A stretch of 64,000 bases of DNA, from assembly GCF_036906915.1 (NCBI RefSeq), contig NZ_JBAKHX010000042.1, forward strand, positions 1 to 64,000, read 5' to 3'. Positions within the stretch are counted from its first letter, which is position 1. Each line of letters begins with the position of its first letter. Made by a program: the position numbers and the translations under genes. This stretch comes from Phytohabitans sp036906915 (lineage in GTDB: Bacteria > Actinomycetota > Actinomycetes > Mycobacteriales > Micromonosporaceae). Below are positions 55,604 through 63,318 of the stretch, piece by piece. The notes below the pieces were generated by a model. It worked only from the letters and a program-made list of their open reading frames with translations, did no database searches and was not told where the DNA came from.

Positions 55604-56724
55604 GCCCCAAAGCGCTCGTCGACCTGCTCGCCGCTGAGCCCGAAGTCAGCCAGGCTATAGCGGTGGGCGGGCCGCTTCTCGCTCTCGGTGAGCAGCTCGG
55701 CCATGGCTGAGCGCGCTTCCGGGCTCACCGCCGCGCCCAGCCGATCGTAGATGCCCTCGACCGTCCCCAGTGGATCTGCGACGAAGTCCTCGTAGTACAC
55801 GTCGACGAAACGGTCCCGCGCGTGCCGGGCCCGCTCCACCGCGAACCGCGCGAGCCCGCGCGCCCACAGGTCAAGCTGGGAACGCCCGATGACCTCCGGC
55901 GTGAACGCCGTCGACCAGCCCTCCGACGCGCTGGCCGCCAGGCTGCACACCGACGCGATCGCCGTCCGCGGCGCGCGGTGCGTCTGCACCACGAGCGCGT
56001 CCGGGTACACGGACAGCAGCGCGTCGAGCGCGAACAGGTGACTGGGGTTCTTGAGCACCCACCGGCGATCCGCGTCGGGCAGGCCGATGAGCTGTAGGTT
56101 GCGCCTGTGCCGCTGGTACGCCGGCGTCCAGTCCTGACCGATCAGCCAGTCAGAGTAGGTGGGGATGTGCGCCAGGCACTCGAACGACACTGACGTCATC
56201 GACTGGCGCAGCAGCTGCCAGCACTCCTCGACCTGCTCGGCCGAGATGTGGTGGATGCCCATGAACTCGGGGTTCGCGACGTGGTGGCGCCGCACCCCCT
56301 CCTGGATGGCCGCGAAGATGGGGTCGCTGTCCCAGGTCTCACGCGGCGGGCGCGGCTGCGGCACCTCGGTAAGCCACAGCTCCAGCCCCTGGTGCGCCGG
56401 ATCGGCGGTGAGCAGCCGGTGCAGCGCGGTGGTGCCGGTGCGCGGCAGCCCGGTCACGAACACCGGACGGGTGACCGCCACATCGGCGTACCCGGGATGC
56501 TGGCGCCAGGCGGCCTCGCTGAGCAGGCGCGCGATCAGGGCGCCCCGCAGGAACCCGCGCATCGCCTTGCTGCCCGCGGGGGTGAGCGCGCTCTCGGTGG
56601 CGTAGGAGTCCAGCAGGACGGCGAGGCCCTCGACGTAACCGCTGTCGCCGAAGTCGTCGAGCCCCGTGCGGCTGGTCGCCGACTCGTGCAGGTCGGCGAC
56701 CGTGCCGACGTCCGTCCGGTCCAC
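55591..56724 (-). CDS. PAPS-dependent sulfotransferase-like protein (Sulfotransfer_3)
   Basis: 377 aa. PVFVTGLPRTGTTALHRLL is the 5'-phosphosulfate loop and WVLKNPSHLFALDALLSVYPDALVVQTHRAP the 3'-phosphate site. In mycobacteria and relatives this family occurs in lipid and steroid catabolic clusters, matching the neighbours here. GTG 56724; the ribosome site AAGGA is part of a triplicated 21-bp repeat. Third gene of the minus-strand unit DUF1214-SDR-sulfotransferase. Confidence 0.92.
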   Translation of the reverse strand: MDRTDVGTVADLHESATSRTGLDDFGDSGYVEGLAVLLDSYATESALTPAGSKAMRGFLRGALIARLLSEAAWRQHPGYADVAVTRPVFVTGLPRTGTTALHRLLTADPAHQGLELWLTEVPQPRPPRETWDSDPIFAAIQEGVRRHHVANPEFMGIHHISAEQVEECWQLLRQSMTSVSFECLAHIPTYSDWLIGQDWTPAYQRHRRNLQLIGLPDADRRWVLKNPSHLFALDALLSVYPDALVVQTHRAPRTAIASVCSLAASASEGWSTAFTPEVIGRSQLDLWARGLARFAVERARHARDRFVDVYYEDFVADPLGTVEGIYDRLGAAVSPEARSAMAELLTESEKRPAHRYSLADFGLSGEQVDERFGAYAS

Positions 56725-56728
56725 GCTG

Positions 56729-56790
56729 TACCGTCCTTAATGGCTGCCGTACCGTCCTTAATGGCTGCCGTACCGTCCTTAATGGCTTCA
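56729..56790 (-). repeat. Three tandem 21-bp repeats carrying the ribosome site
   Basis: TACCGTCCTTAATGGCTGCCG (first 20 shown as read: TACCGTCCTTAATGGCTGCC) recurs at 56729, 56750 and 56771. On the minus strand every unit contains ATTAAGGACGG, so AAGGA is present three times; the last is 9-10 nt before the sulfotransferase GTG. The array fills the SDR-sulfotransferase gap. Confidence 0.9.
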
Positions 56791-57573
56791 GTGGTGGAAC
56801 TCGCCACAGTTGACGTCGACGCACTGCCCCGTCACCGCGCGGGCCATGTCGGAGGCGAGAAAAACCACGACGTCGGCGATCTCGTCGGGCTCCGGGAGGC
56901 GGCGCAGGTCGGTGGCCGCGGCGGTCTCCTCGTACACCTGCTCGGCCGGGACGCCGCGCTTGCTCGCCAGGTACGCGAAGTAGCCCTTGAGCGTGTCAGC
57001 CCAGATGTAGCTGGGCGCCACCGAGTTGACCCGTACGCCGGCGGGACCGAGCTCGGTCGCGAGGCTCTGCGCCACGGCCAGCAGGCTGGCTTTGGCCATC
57101 TTGTACGGTCCGAACATGCGCCGGGAGTGCCGCAGCACGGCCGAGTTCACCATGACGACCGAGCCACGCGCCTCGGTCAGCACCGGCTTGAGCATCCGGG
57201 TGAGGCGCAGCGCGGCGAACACGTTGGTCTCGAAGCTCAACCGCAGCACGTCGAGGTCCACTTTGGTCAGATCGCGCATGGGCGGCATCGCGAACGCGTT
57301 GTGCACCACGGCGTCCACCCGTTCGAACGCGTCGAGCGCCGTGCTCACCAGCCGCTCCGTGGCCGCCTCGTCGGTCACGTCGACCGTCACGGCCAGGGCG
57401 CGCCGGCCGGCGGCGGTCACCTCCTTGGCCACGTCGTCCAGGTACGAGGCCGTGCGGGCGCCGAGCACGACGTCGGCGCCGGCCGTCGCTGCCCGCAACG
57501 CGATCGACCGCCCCAGCCCGGGCCCGACCCCGGACACGAGCACCACCTTGCCGTCGAGCAGCACGCTCTTCAC
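56788..57573 (-). CDS. Short-chain dehydrogenase/reductase
   Basis: 261 aa. Cofactor loop GVGPGLG, NAF in place of NNAG (VHNAFAMP), Ser in VNSAVL and catalytic YxxxK (GPYKMAKAS). GTG 57573 overlaps the DUF1214 stop by 4 nt. Similar SDRs occur in mycobacterial lipid-degradation clusters. It oxidises or reduces an alcohol/ketone on an unknown lipid-like substrate. Confidence 0.93.
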   Translation of the reverse strand: MKSVLLDGKVVLVSGVGPGLGRSIALRAATAGADVVLGARTASYLDDVAKEVTAAGRRALAVTVDVTDEAATERLVSTALDAFERVDAVVHNAFAMPPMRDLTKVDLDVLRLSFETNVFAALRLTRMLKPVLTEARGSVVMVNSAVLRHSRRMFGPYKMAKASLLAVAQSLATELGPAGVRVNSVAPSYIWADTLKGYFAYLASKRGVPAEQVYEETAAATDLRRLPEPDEIADVVVFLASDMARAVTGQCVDVNCGEFHH

Positions 57574-58727
57574 CCCAGCATCCGCGTCGCCACCGCCGCC
57601 TGCCGCGCGGCGATCCGCGCCTTCCAGGCCGCCGGCTCGATTCGTTGGTAGTACGGCAGTTCCTTGGGTAGGCCGTCGACCGGCACGATGTCGATGCGCG
57701 GCCCGTCGGCCGGTGTCATCTCGCGCGACAGCCGCTGCCAACGGATCTGCGCGTATCCGCGCCGGTGCCCCGTGCGTTCCAGCCAGTTGGCGACGCCGGG
57801 ATCGCGCTCGCTGACGACGTATCGGATCAGCCCGTCGGGGTCGATGACCGCTTGGTGCGCGGTGAGGCTGGTCTGGTGGTTGATGTAGTCCAGCGACAGG
57901 TACCAGAGGCTGCCGAGCTGGATGCCCTGGTACGGCGCGTCGGACGCCGGCACGGTGATCACCATCGCCTGGTCGTCGTCGAGATCGTAGTGCCCCACCG
58001 ACGAGTACTGCGTCGTGAGGCCGCCGGGCGTGAGCCGCGGCGCGGTGAGCGTATTGACCGGCAGTCCAAGGTAGAACCGTTCCGGGAACGCGAGAAACGT
58101 CTTGAGCCGGCTGATGAGGATCTTCCCCGCGACGCCGTACCGCTTGGTGAGGGCGTCCTGGGTCAGCGGCCGCGGCGCCTCGCCGACGCGGTCGGCCCGC
58201 TGGATGCGAAGCGTCCCGCGCTCCTCGGCGGACCAGTCACTGTAGACCTCGCGCACGACGAGCATCGCGGATCCGGGCGCGAGCGGAAACGCGTTCGGCC
58301 CGCGCAGGCCGGGCCCGAAGCGCAGCGTGAATCGGCCGTCGGGGTCGATGTCGATGGCCCGGTCGTCGAAAGCGGCCAGGCTGTCGGGCACGTCGACCGG
58401 CGAGTAGTCGCCGGCCAGGACCTGGAAGCTGAGGTCGGTCGTGGTGCCGCGCCGCCCGGTCACGACGTACTCGGCGTCGTCGCGCAGCCACGCGTGGAAG
58501 TACAGCGTGTCGGGGTTGTCCAGGCCCATCTTCGTGTACGGGCCGGTGGACTGCACGAAGTACGGGAAGTCCCGCTCGTAGGCCCACGCCATCTGGATGG
58601 CGGCCCGGATGCTGCCGGCGAGGTAGTCGTAGCCCTCGGCGAGGTCCTGCGGTGTCCGCACGTGTGGCGCGCCGCTGATGATCCGCTCGGCCTCGGCGAG
58701 CGCGTCGGCGAATGGCTGGGTCAGCAC
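57570..58727 (-). CDS. DUF1214-domain protein
   Basis: 385 aa, GTG start. Two characteristic regions: AWAYERDFPYFVQSTGPYTKMGLDNPDTLYFHAWL and the C-terminal DYINHQTSLTAHQAVIDPDGLIRYVVSERDPG with NWLERTGHRRGYAQIRWQ. The family is common near steroid/lipid catabolism genes; its activity is not settled. TAGCAT (58734-58739) ends 6 nt before the start, so the message is probably leaderless, and it overlaps KstR-like operator 2. First gene of a three-gene unit. Confidence 0.92.
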   Translation of the reverse strand: MLTQPFADALAEAERIISGAPHVRTPQDLAEGYDYLAGSIRAAIQMAWAYERDFPYFVQSTGPYTKMGLDNPDTLYFHAWLRDDAEYVVTGRRGTTTDLSFQVLAGDYSPVDVPDSLAAFDDRAIDIDPDGRFTLRFGPGLRGPNAFPLAPGSAMLVVREVYSDWSAEERGTLRIQRADRVGEAPRPLTQDALTKRYGVAGKILISRLKTFLAFPERFYLGLPVNTLTAPRLTPGGLTTQYSSVGHYDLDDDQAMVITVPASDAPYQGIQLGSLWYLSLDYINHQTSLTAHQAVIDPDGLIRYVVSERDPGVANWLERTGHRRGYAQIRWQRLSREMTPADGPRIDIVPVDGLPKELPYYQRIEPAAWKARIAARQAAVATRMLG

Positions 58728-58737
58728 GCACTCATGC

Positions 58738-58751
58738 TAGAACGTGTTCTA
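58738..58751. promoter_or_regulatory. KstR-like operator 2 in a divergent leaderless promoter
   Basis: TAGAACGTGTTCTA is a perfect 14-bp palindrome fitting TnnAACnnGTTnnA. To the left it overlaps the minus-strand -10 TAGCAT; to the right the plus-strand -10 TAGCCT (58761-58766) ends 6 nt before GTG 58773. One bound repressor would cover both promoters. Confidence 0.75.
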
Positions 58752-58772
58752 CATTTCCGGTAGCCTCGGTCC

Positions 58773-59792
58773 GTGCGGGCATACCGGATGGTGGATTGGG
58801 CGGCGCAGCCGCGGTCAGTGGAGGTCCCGGCTCCTTCGCCTGGTCCGGGCGAGATCCTGGTGCGGGTGGCGGGTTGCGGCCTGTGCCGCTCCGACCTGTC
58901 GATGCCGCAGCTGCCACAGGCGATAGGCGCGCGAATGGGCTGGCGGATGCCGTTCACGCTCGGCCACGAGACGGCCGGCTGGGTGGCGGGATTCGGCGCC
59001 GGAGTGACCGGCGCCTCCGCCGGCTTCGCTGAAGGCGACGCCGTCGCGCTCGTCTCCCCCACCTCCTGCGGCACCTGCCAGCATTGCCTACGCGGCCAAG
59101 ACAACTGCTGCCCGGCGGGCGCGACCGGCCGCGGATACGGCCGCGACGGCGGGCTCGCCGACTACGTGCTCGTCGACAGCGCCCGTGCCCTGCTCCCACT
59201 CGGCGACCTCGACCCGCGCACCGCCGGCCCACTCACCGACGCGGGCGCGACGGCATACCACGCGGTCCAGCGCGCACTGCCCCGCATCGTGCCCGGCGGC
59301 ACCGTCGCGGTGGTCGGCGCCGGTGGGCTCGGCGCGTTCGCGGTGCAGTTCCTGCGGGCGCTGACCGCCGCCCGCGTGGTGGCCGTCGACACCAACCCCG
59401 ACAGGCTGGCGTACGCCACGGACGTCGGTGCCCACGAGACACGGTCCGCTATGGACGGACTGCGCTCGCTCGACGCCGTCCTGGACTTCGTCGGCACCGA
59501 CGCGACGATCGCGGCCGGCGTAGCGGCGGTGCGGGCGGGTGGGGCGTTCGGGCTCGTGGGCTCGGCGGGCGGGCGCCTTGAGAAGGGCTGGTTCGGTGCC
59601 CTGCCCCGCGACGGCGAGGTGTACACATTCCAGGGCTCCACCATCGCCGACGCGCGAGACGTGGTCGCCCTGGCCACGGCGGGCCAGGTCCGCGTCGAGG
59701 TCGAGCAGTACCCGTTCGACGAGGTCGCAGCCGCCTACGCCGCCGTTGCGGCAGGCACCCTGAAGTCCCGCGCGGTAGTCCTCCTGTCCTGA
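58773..59792 (+). CDS. Zinc-dependent alcohol dehydrogenase (MDR family)
   Basis: 339 aa. Catalytic-zinc ligands in GCGLCRSDLS and LGHETAGW, structural-zinc Cys cluster CGTCQHCLRGQDNC, and Rossmann loop VVGAGGLGAFAV. It oxidises an alcohol with NAD(P)+. Divergent from DUF1214 and sharing its operator, so it belongs to the same regulon. Confidence 0.94.
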   Translation: MRAYRMVDWAAQPRSVEVPAPSPGPGEILVRVAGCGLCRSDLSMPQLPQAIGARMGWRMPFTLGHETAGWVAGFGAGVTGASAGFAEGDAVALVSPTSCGTCQHCLRGQDNCCPAGATGRGYGRDGGLADYVLVDSARALLPLGDLDPRTAGPLTDAGATAYHAVQRALPRIVPGGTVAVVGAGGLGAFAVQFLRALTAARVVAVDTNPDRLAYATDVGAHETRSAMDGLRSLDAVLDFVGTDATIAAGVAAVRAGGAFGLVGSAGGRLEKGWFGALPRDGEVYTFQGSTIADARDVVALATAGQVRVEVEQYPFDEVAAAYAAVAAGTLKSRAVVLLS

Positions 59793-59885
59793 CCTCGCCC
59801 TCCACGCGGCCCCTCTTGCCCGGTAGACGCGCGGGGTACGAGCGACGGCAGGGCCCGGTCGGGTGAGGCCTGGTTGAATGGCTGG

Positions 59886-60863
59886 GTGCGGGTTTGTGTC
59901 GTGGGAGCGGGAGCGGTCGGAGGGCTCATTGGCGGGCGGCTCAGCGCCAGTGGGGCCGCAACGTCGGCGCTCGCGCGCGGGGCGACGCTGGAGGCGTTGC
60001 GGGCGCACGGGTGGCGGGTCGAGACGGCCGGTGGGCTGGTCAGCGGACCCGTCACGGTCAGCGACGACGCCGCGCGGCTCGGGCCGCACGACGTGGTGCT
60101 GCTGACCGTCAAGGCGCACGCGCTGCCCGGCCTCGCGCCCACACTCAGGCCACTGCTCGGGCCCGACACGGTGGTGGTGCCGGCCATCAACGGGGTGCCG
60201 TGGTGGTTCTTCGACGGGCTCGGCGGCCAGTACGAGGGCCTGCGGCTGCGGTCGGTGGACCCGAGCGGGTCTGTGGCTGAGGCGTTACCGACGAGGCGGG
60301 TGATCGGTTGCGTCGTGCACCTCGCCGCTAGCGTCACCGCCCCCGGTGTGGCGCGCCACACGGCGGGCGACGGGCTCATCCTGGGCGCGCCGGCCGGTGG
60401 TGCGGACGGGCGGATCGACCGGGTGGCCGAGGTGCTCGGCAAGGCGGGGTTCGCGGTGACGGTCTCGCCGCGGGTCCAGAACGACATCTGGTACAAGCTG
60501 TGGGGCAACATGACCATGAACCCGATCTCTGCGCTCACCGGGGCGACGGCCGACCGGATTCTCGACGATGGGCTGGTCAGCGGGTTCGTGCAGGCGGTCA
60601 TGGGTGAGGCGGCGGCGATCGGCGAGCGGATCGGGTGCCCGATCGCGCAGACCGCCGCGGACCGAAGCGCGGTGACCCGCAAGCTGGGCGCGTTCAAGAC
60701 GTCGATGCTGCAGGACGCCGAGGCGGGACGCCCGATCGAGCTCGACGCGATGGTCACGGTCGTGCGGGAGATCGGCGCCGCGGTGGGCGTGCCGACACCA
60801 AACGTCGACGCGCTACTCGGCCTCACCCGGCTCGCGGCCCGCCAGCGCGGCCTGTACCCGTAA
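59886..60863 (+). CDS. Ketopantoate reductase-like (ApbA/PanE family) oxidoreductase
   Basis: 325 aa from GTG 59886. VCVVGAGAVGGLIGGRL is the N-terminal NADPH loop; VKAHALPGLAP and the C-terminal KLWGNMTMNPISALTGAT (Lys/Asn/Ser substrate region) define the family. Many such paralogues reduce 2-oxoacids other than ketopantoate, so pantothenate synthesis is not assured. Not obviously in an operon; a hairpin follows ~100 nt after. Confidence 0.9.
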   Translation: MRVCVVGAGAVGGLIGGRLSASGAATSALARGATLEALRAHGWRVETAGGLVSGPVTVSDDAARLGPHDVVLLTVKAHALPGLAPTLRPLLGPDTVVVPAINGVPWWFFDGLGGQYEGLRLRSVDPSGSVAEALPTRRVIGCVVHLAASVTAPGVARHTAGDGLILGAPAGGADGRIDRVAEVLGKAGFAVTVSPRVQNDIWYKLWGNMTMNPISALTGATADRILDDGLVSGFVQAVMGEAAAIGERIGCPIAQTAADRSAVTRKLGAFKTSMLQDAEAGRPIELDAMVTVVREIGAAVGVPTPNVDALLGLTRLAARQRGLYP

Positions 60864-60963
60864 GCCCCAGCCCGCCCTGCCCGCGGCCCCGAGGCGACCA
60901 CCGGCCCGGGTCCGATCCTCCCCGCGCCGCGTCACGCGCGCTGGGTGATCCGGCACCACGGTC

Positions 60964-60984
60964 GCGCCGGCGGCCTGCCGGCGC
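60964..60984 (+). terminator. Hairpin after the PanE-like gene
   Basis: GCGCCGGC / GCCGGCGC, perfect 8-bp stem with 5-nt loop, 100 nt after the stop. No T-run. Confidence 0.45.
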
Positions 60985-61021
60985 AGCAGGCCAGATGCGT
61001 TTCAGGCATTAACCCACAACT

Positions 61022-61106
61022 CCTACTAGCTAAGTAGGGTATTGCTGTTCATATACACGAACTGCTGTCCTGATCCTTGAAGTCGGGCCGGCGGCCGCAC
61101 TAGAGT
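61022..61106 (+). promoter_or_regulatory. Promoter and operator candidates of the rhamnose-type operon
   Basis: TTGAAG (61077-61082), 18 nt, TAGAGT (61101-61106), then 7 nt to ATG 61114: a leaderless promoter. Upstream are two palindromes, CCTACT-AGCTA-AGTAGG (61022-61038) and GTTC-N8-GAAC (61047-61062), which could bind a sugar-responsive regulator. No regulator gene is adjacent inside the window. Confidence 0.55.
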
Positions 61107-61113
61107 CCCGCCC

Positions 61114-62106
61114 ATGCGAGCCCTCGTGTTTCACGGCCCCGGGGACATCCGGGTCGAGCCGCGCCCCGACCCGGATGTCGCGCCCGGCGAGCTGCTCATC
61201 CGCGTCCTCGCCACCGGCATCTGCGGCTCCGACCTGCACGGATACACCGGCGAGAACGGCCGCCGGCACCCCGGCCAGGTGATGGGCCACGAGACGGTGG
61301 GCCGGATCGTGGAAGGCGACGCCCTCGCGCCAGGAACGCTCGTCACGGTCAATCCGGTACTCGGATGCGGCACCTGCGCCGCCTGCGCCGCCGGCACCGC
61401 GCAGCTCTGCCCCACCCGCAGGGTGATCGGCGTGGACCGGACCATCTCGTCGGCGTTCGCCGAGCTGATGACCGTGCCGGCGGCGAACGCCGTCGTCCTG
61501 CCCGACGGGATGCCCGAAGAGCACGGCGCCCTGGTCGAACCGCTCGCCGTCGGCTACCACGCCGCCGTCCGCGGCGGTGTCGCGGCCGACGACCGGGTCC
61601 TGGTGATCGGCGGCGGCCCGATCGGCCAGGCGTGCGCGCTCGCCGCCCGCCGCCTGGGCGCCCACGAGGTACTGGTCAGCGAGCCGCACCCCAGCCGTCG
61701 AGCGCTGGTGGAGCGGCTGGGTTTCGAGACCACCGAGCCCGCCGCACTCGGCAGCCGCGCGGAAAGGAACGTCGTGCTCGACGCCGTGGGCTCCAGCGCC
61801 AGCCTGCGCGGCGCGTTCGAGGCGTCCACCCCCGGCGCCCGCGTGGTACTGGTCGGCATGAACGCGCCCGACGTCACCCTCGGCGCCTACGCGATCAGCA
61901 CGTACGAGCGCAGCCTCATCGGCAGCTTCTGCTACCCGGCGCGCGAGTTCCAGGCGACCGCCGAGTGGGTCGCGAGCCAGCCTCCGGAGCTGGCACACCT
62001 GGCCGACGCGCGGGTGCCGCTCGACGAGGCGCCGGCCGCGTTCGCCGGGCTGGCCGCCGGTGAGCTCGACGCCAGCAAGATACTGGTCCGGCTCGGGGAG
62101 CAGTGA
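61114..62106 (+). CDS. Zinc-dependent sugar-alcohol/sugar-acid dehydrogenase (MDR family)
   Basis: 330 aa. Catalytic zinc GICGSDLHG and MGHETVG, structural zinc CGTCAACAAGTAQLC, Rossmann loop VIGGGPIGQAC. It groups by motif with L-threonine/sorbitol/galactitol-type dehydrogenases. Its stop is 3 nt before rhamnonate dehydratase. In the non-phosphorylative L-rhamnose route a dehydrogenase acts on 2-keto-3-deoxy-L-rhamnonate, which would suit this gene, but that is inference from position. Confidence 0.9.
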   Translation: MRALVFHGPGDIRVEPRPDPDVAPGELLIRVLATGICGSDLHGYTGENGRRHPGQVMGHETVGRIVEGDALAPGTLVTVNPVLGCGTCAACAAGTAQLCPTRRVIGVDRTISSAFAELMTVPAANAVVLPDGMPEEHGALVEPLAVGYHAAVRGGVAADDRVLVIGGGPIGQACALAARRLGAHEVLVSEPHPSRRALVERLGFETTEPAALGSRAERNVVLDAVGSSASLRGAFEASTPGARVVLVGMNAPDVTLGAYAISTYERSLIGSFCYPAREFQATAEWVASQPPELAHLADARVPLDEAPAAFAGLAAGELDASKILVRLGEQ

Positions 62107-62109
62107 CGG

Positions 62110-63288
62110 ATGGGCGTACCGAGGATCCGGCAGCTGCGCGCGTACACGGTGCGCGGCGGTGGCGCCGACTACCACGACCAGGCAGCCGGGCACTGGATCG
62201 ACGACCACATCGCCACACCGATGGCCCGCTACCCCGAGTACCGCCACAGTAGACAGTCGTTCGGGCTGAACGCGTTGGGGACGCTCGTCGTCGAGGCCGA
62301 GGCGGACGACGGGAGCGTCGGGCTCGGCGTGACGGTGGGCGGCGAGCCCGGTGCCTGGATCGTCGAGCAGCACCTCGCCCGCCTGGTCGAGGGCCAGCGG
62401 GTCACCGACCTGGAGAAGATCTGGGACCAGATGTACCTTTCCACGCTCCACTATGGACGCAAGGGCTTGGCGCTCAACACGGTCAGCGGGATCGACCTGG
62501 CGCTGTGGGACCTGCTCGGCCAGGTGCGCCAGGAGCCGGTGTACCAGCTGCTCGGCGGCGCGGTCCGCGACGAGCTGGTCTTCTACGCCACCGGCCCGCG
62601 CCCCGACCTGGCGCAGAAGATGGGCTTCATCGGCGGCAAGCTGCCGCTGCGGCACGGCCCCGCCGAGGGCGAGGAGGGCCTGCGCGCCAACCTGGACGCG
62701 CTCGCCGCGATGCGCCAGCGCGTCGGCGACGACTTCTGGCTCATGTGGGACTGCTGGATGTCGCTCGACCTCGACTACGCGACCCGGCTGGCGCACGCCG
62801 CCGACGAGTACGGGCTGCGCTGGATCGAGGAGCCGCTGCTGCCCGACGACTACTGGGGCCACGCCGACCTGCGCCGCCGCATGCCGGCCAGGATGCTGCT
62901 GACCGCGGGCGAGCACGAGGCGACCCGGTGGGGGTTCCGGCTGCTGCTGGAGACCGGCCAGGTCGACATCGTGCAGCCCGACGTGGGCTGGTGCGGCGGC
63001 ATCACCGAGCTGCGGCGGATCGCCGCGCTCGCCGACAGCCACGGCAAGGCCGTCGTGCCGCACGGCTCCAGCGTCTACTCGTACCACTTCGTGGTCAGCC
63101 GGCCGAACAGCCCGTTCGCGGAGTTCCTGATGATGCACCCGGAGGCCACCGAGGTGGTGCCGATGCTGCACCCGCTGCTGCTCGACGAGCCGGTGCCCCG
63201 CGGCGGCCGGCTGCGCGTGCCCGACCGCCCCGGCTTCGGCGTAAGCCTGAATCGCGACCTGAAGCTGTCCCGCCCGTACACCCACTAA
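62110..63288 (+). CDS. rhmD: L-rhamnonate dehydratase (enolase superfamily)
   Basis: 392 aa. HWIDDHIATPMARYPEY and SRQSFGLNALGTLVVE near the N-terminus are characteristic of rhamnonate dehydratases. Metal and catalytic residues of the barrel are present: Asp in MWDCWMSLD, Glu in WIEEPLLPDDY, Glu in AGEHEATRWG and His in VPHGSSVYSYHF. It dehydrates L-rhamnonate to 2-keto-3-deoxy-L-rhamnonate. The last 16 coding bases before the TAA are duplicated right after it. Confidence 0.92.
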   Translation: MGVPRIRQLRAYTVRGGGADYHDQAAGHWIDDHIATPMARYPEYRHSRQSFGLNALGTLVVEAEADDGSVGLGVTVGGEPGAWIVEQHLARLVEGQRVTDLEKIWDQMYLSTLHYGRKGLALNTVSGIDLALWDLLGQVRQEPVYQLLGGAVRDELVFYATGPRPDLAQKMGFIGGKLPLRHGPAEGEEGLRANLDALAAMRQRVGDDFWLMWDCWMSLDLDYATRLAHAADEYGLRWIEEPLLPDDYWGHADLRRRMPARMLLTAGEHEATRWGFRLLLETGQVDIVQPDVGWCGGITELRRIAALADSHGKAVVPHGSSVYSYHFVVSRPNSPFAEFLMMHPEATEVVPMLHPLLLDEPVPRGGRLRVPDRPGFGVSLNRDLKLSRPYTH

Positions 63289-63304
63289 CCGCCCGTACAC
63301 CCAC
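63270..63304 (+). repeat. 16-bp direct repeat around the rhmD stop codon
   Basis: CCGCCCGTACACCCAC occurs at 63270-63285 and 63289-63304, separated only by the TAA stop. A 19-bp tandem duplication is the simplest origin; loss of the stop would add a second RPYTH-like ending. Confidence 0.9.
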
Positions 63305-63318
63305 AAGGAGGAGGCACT

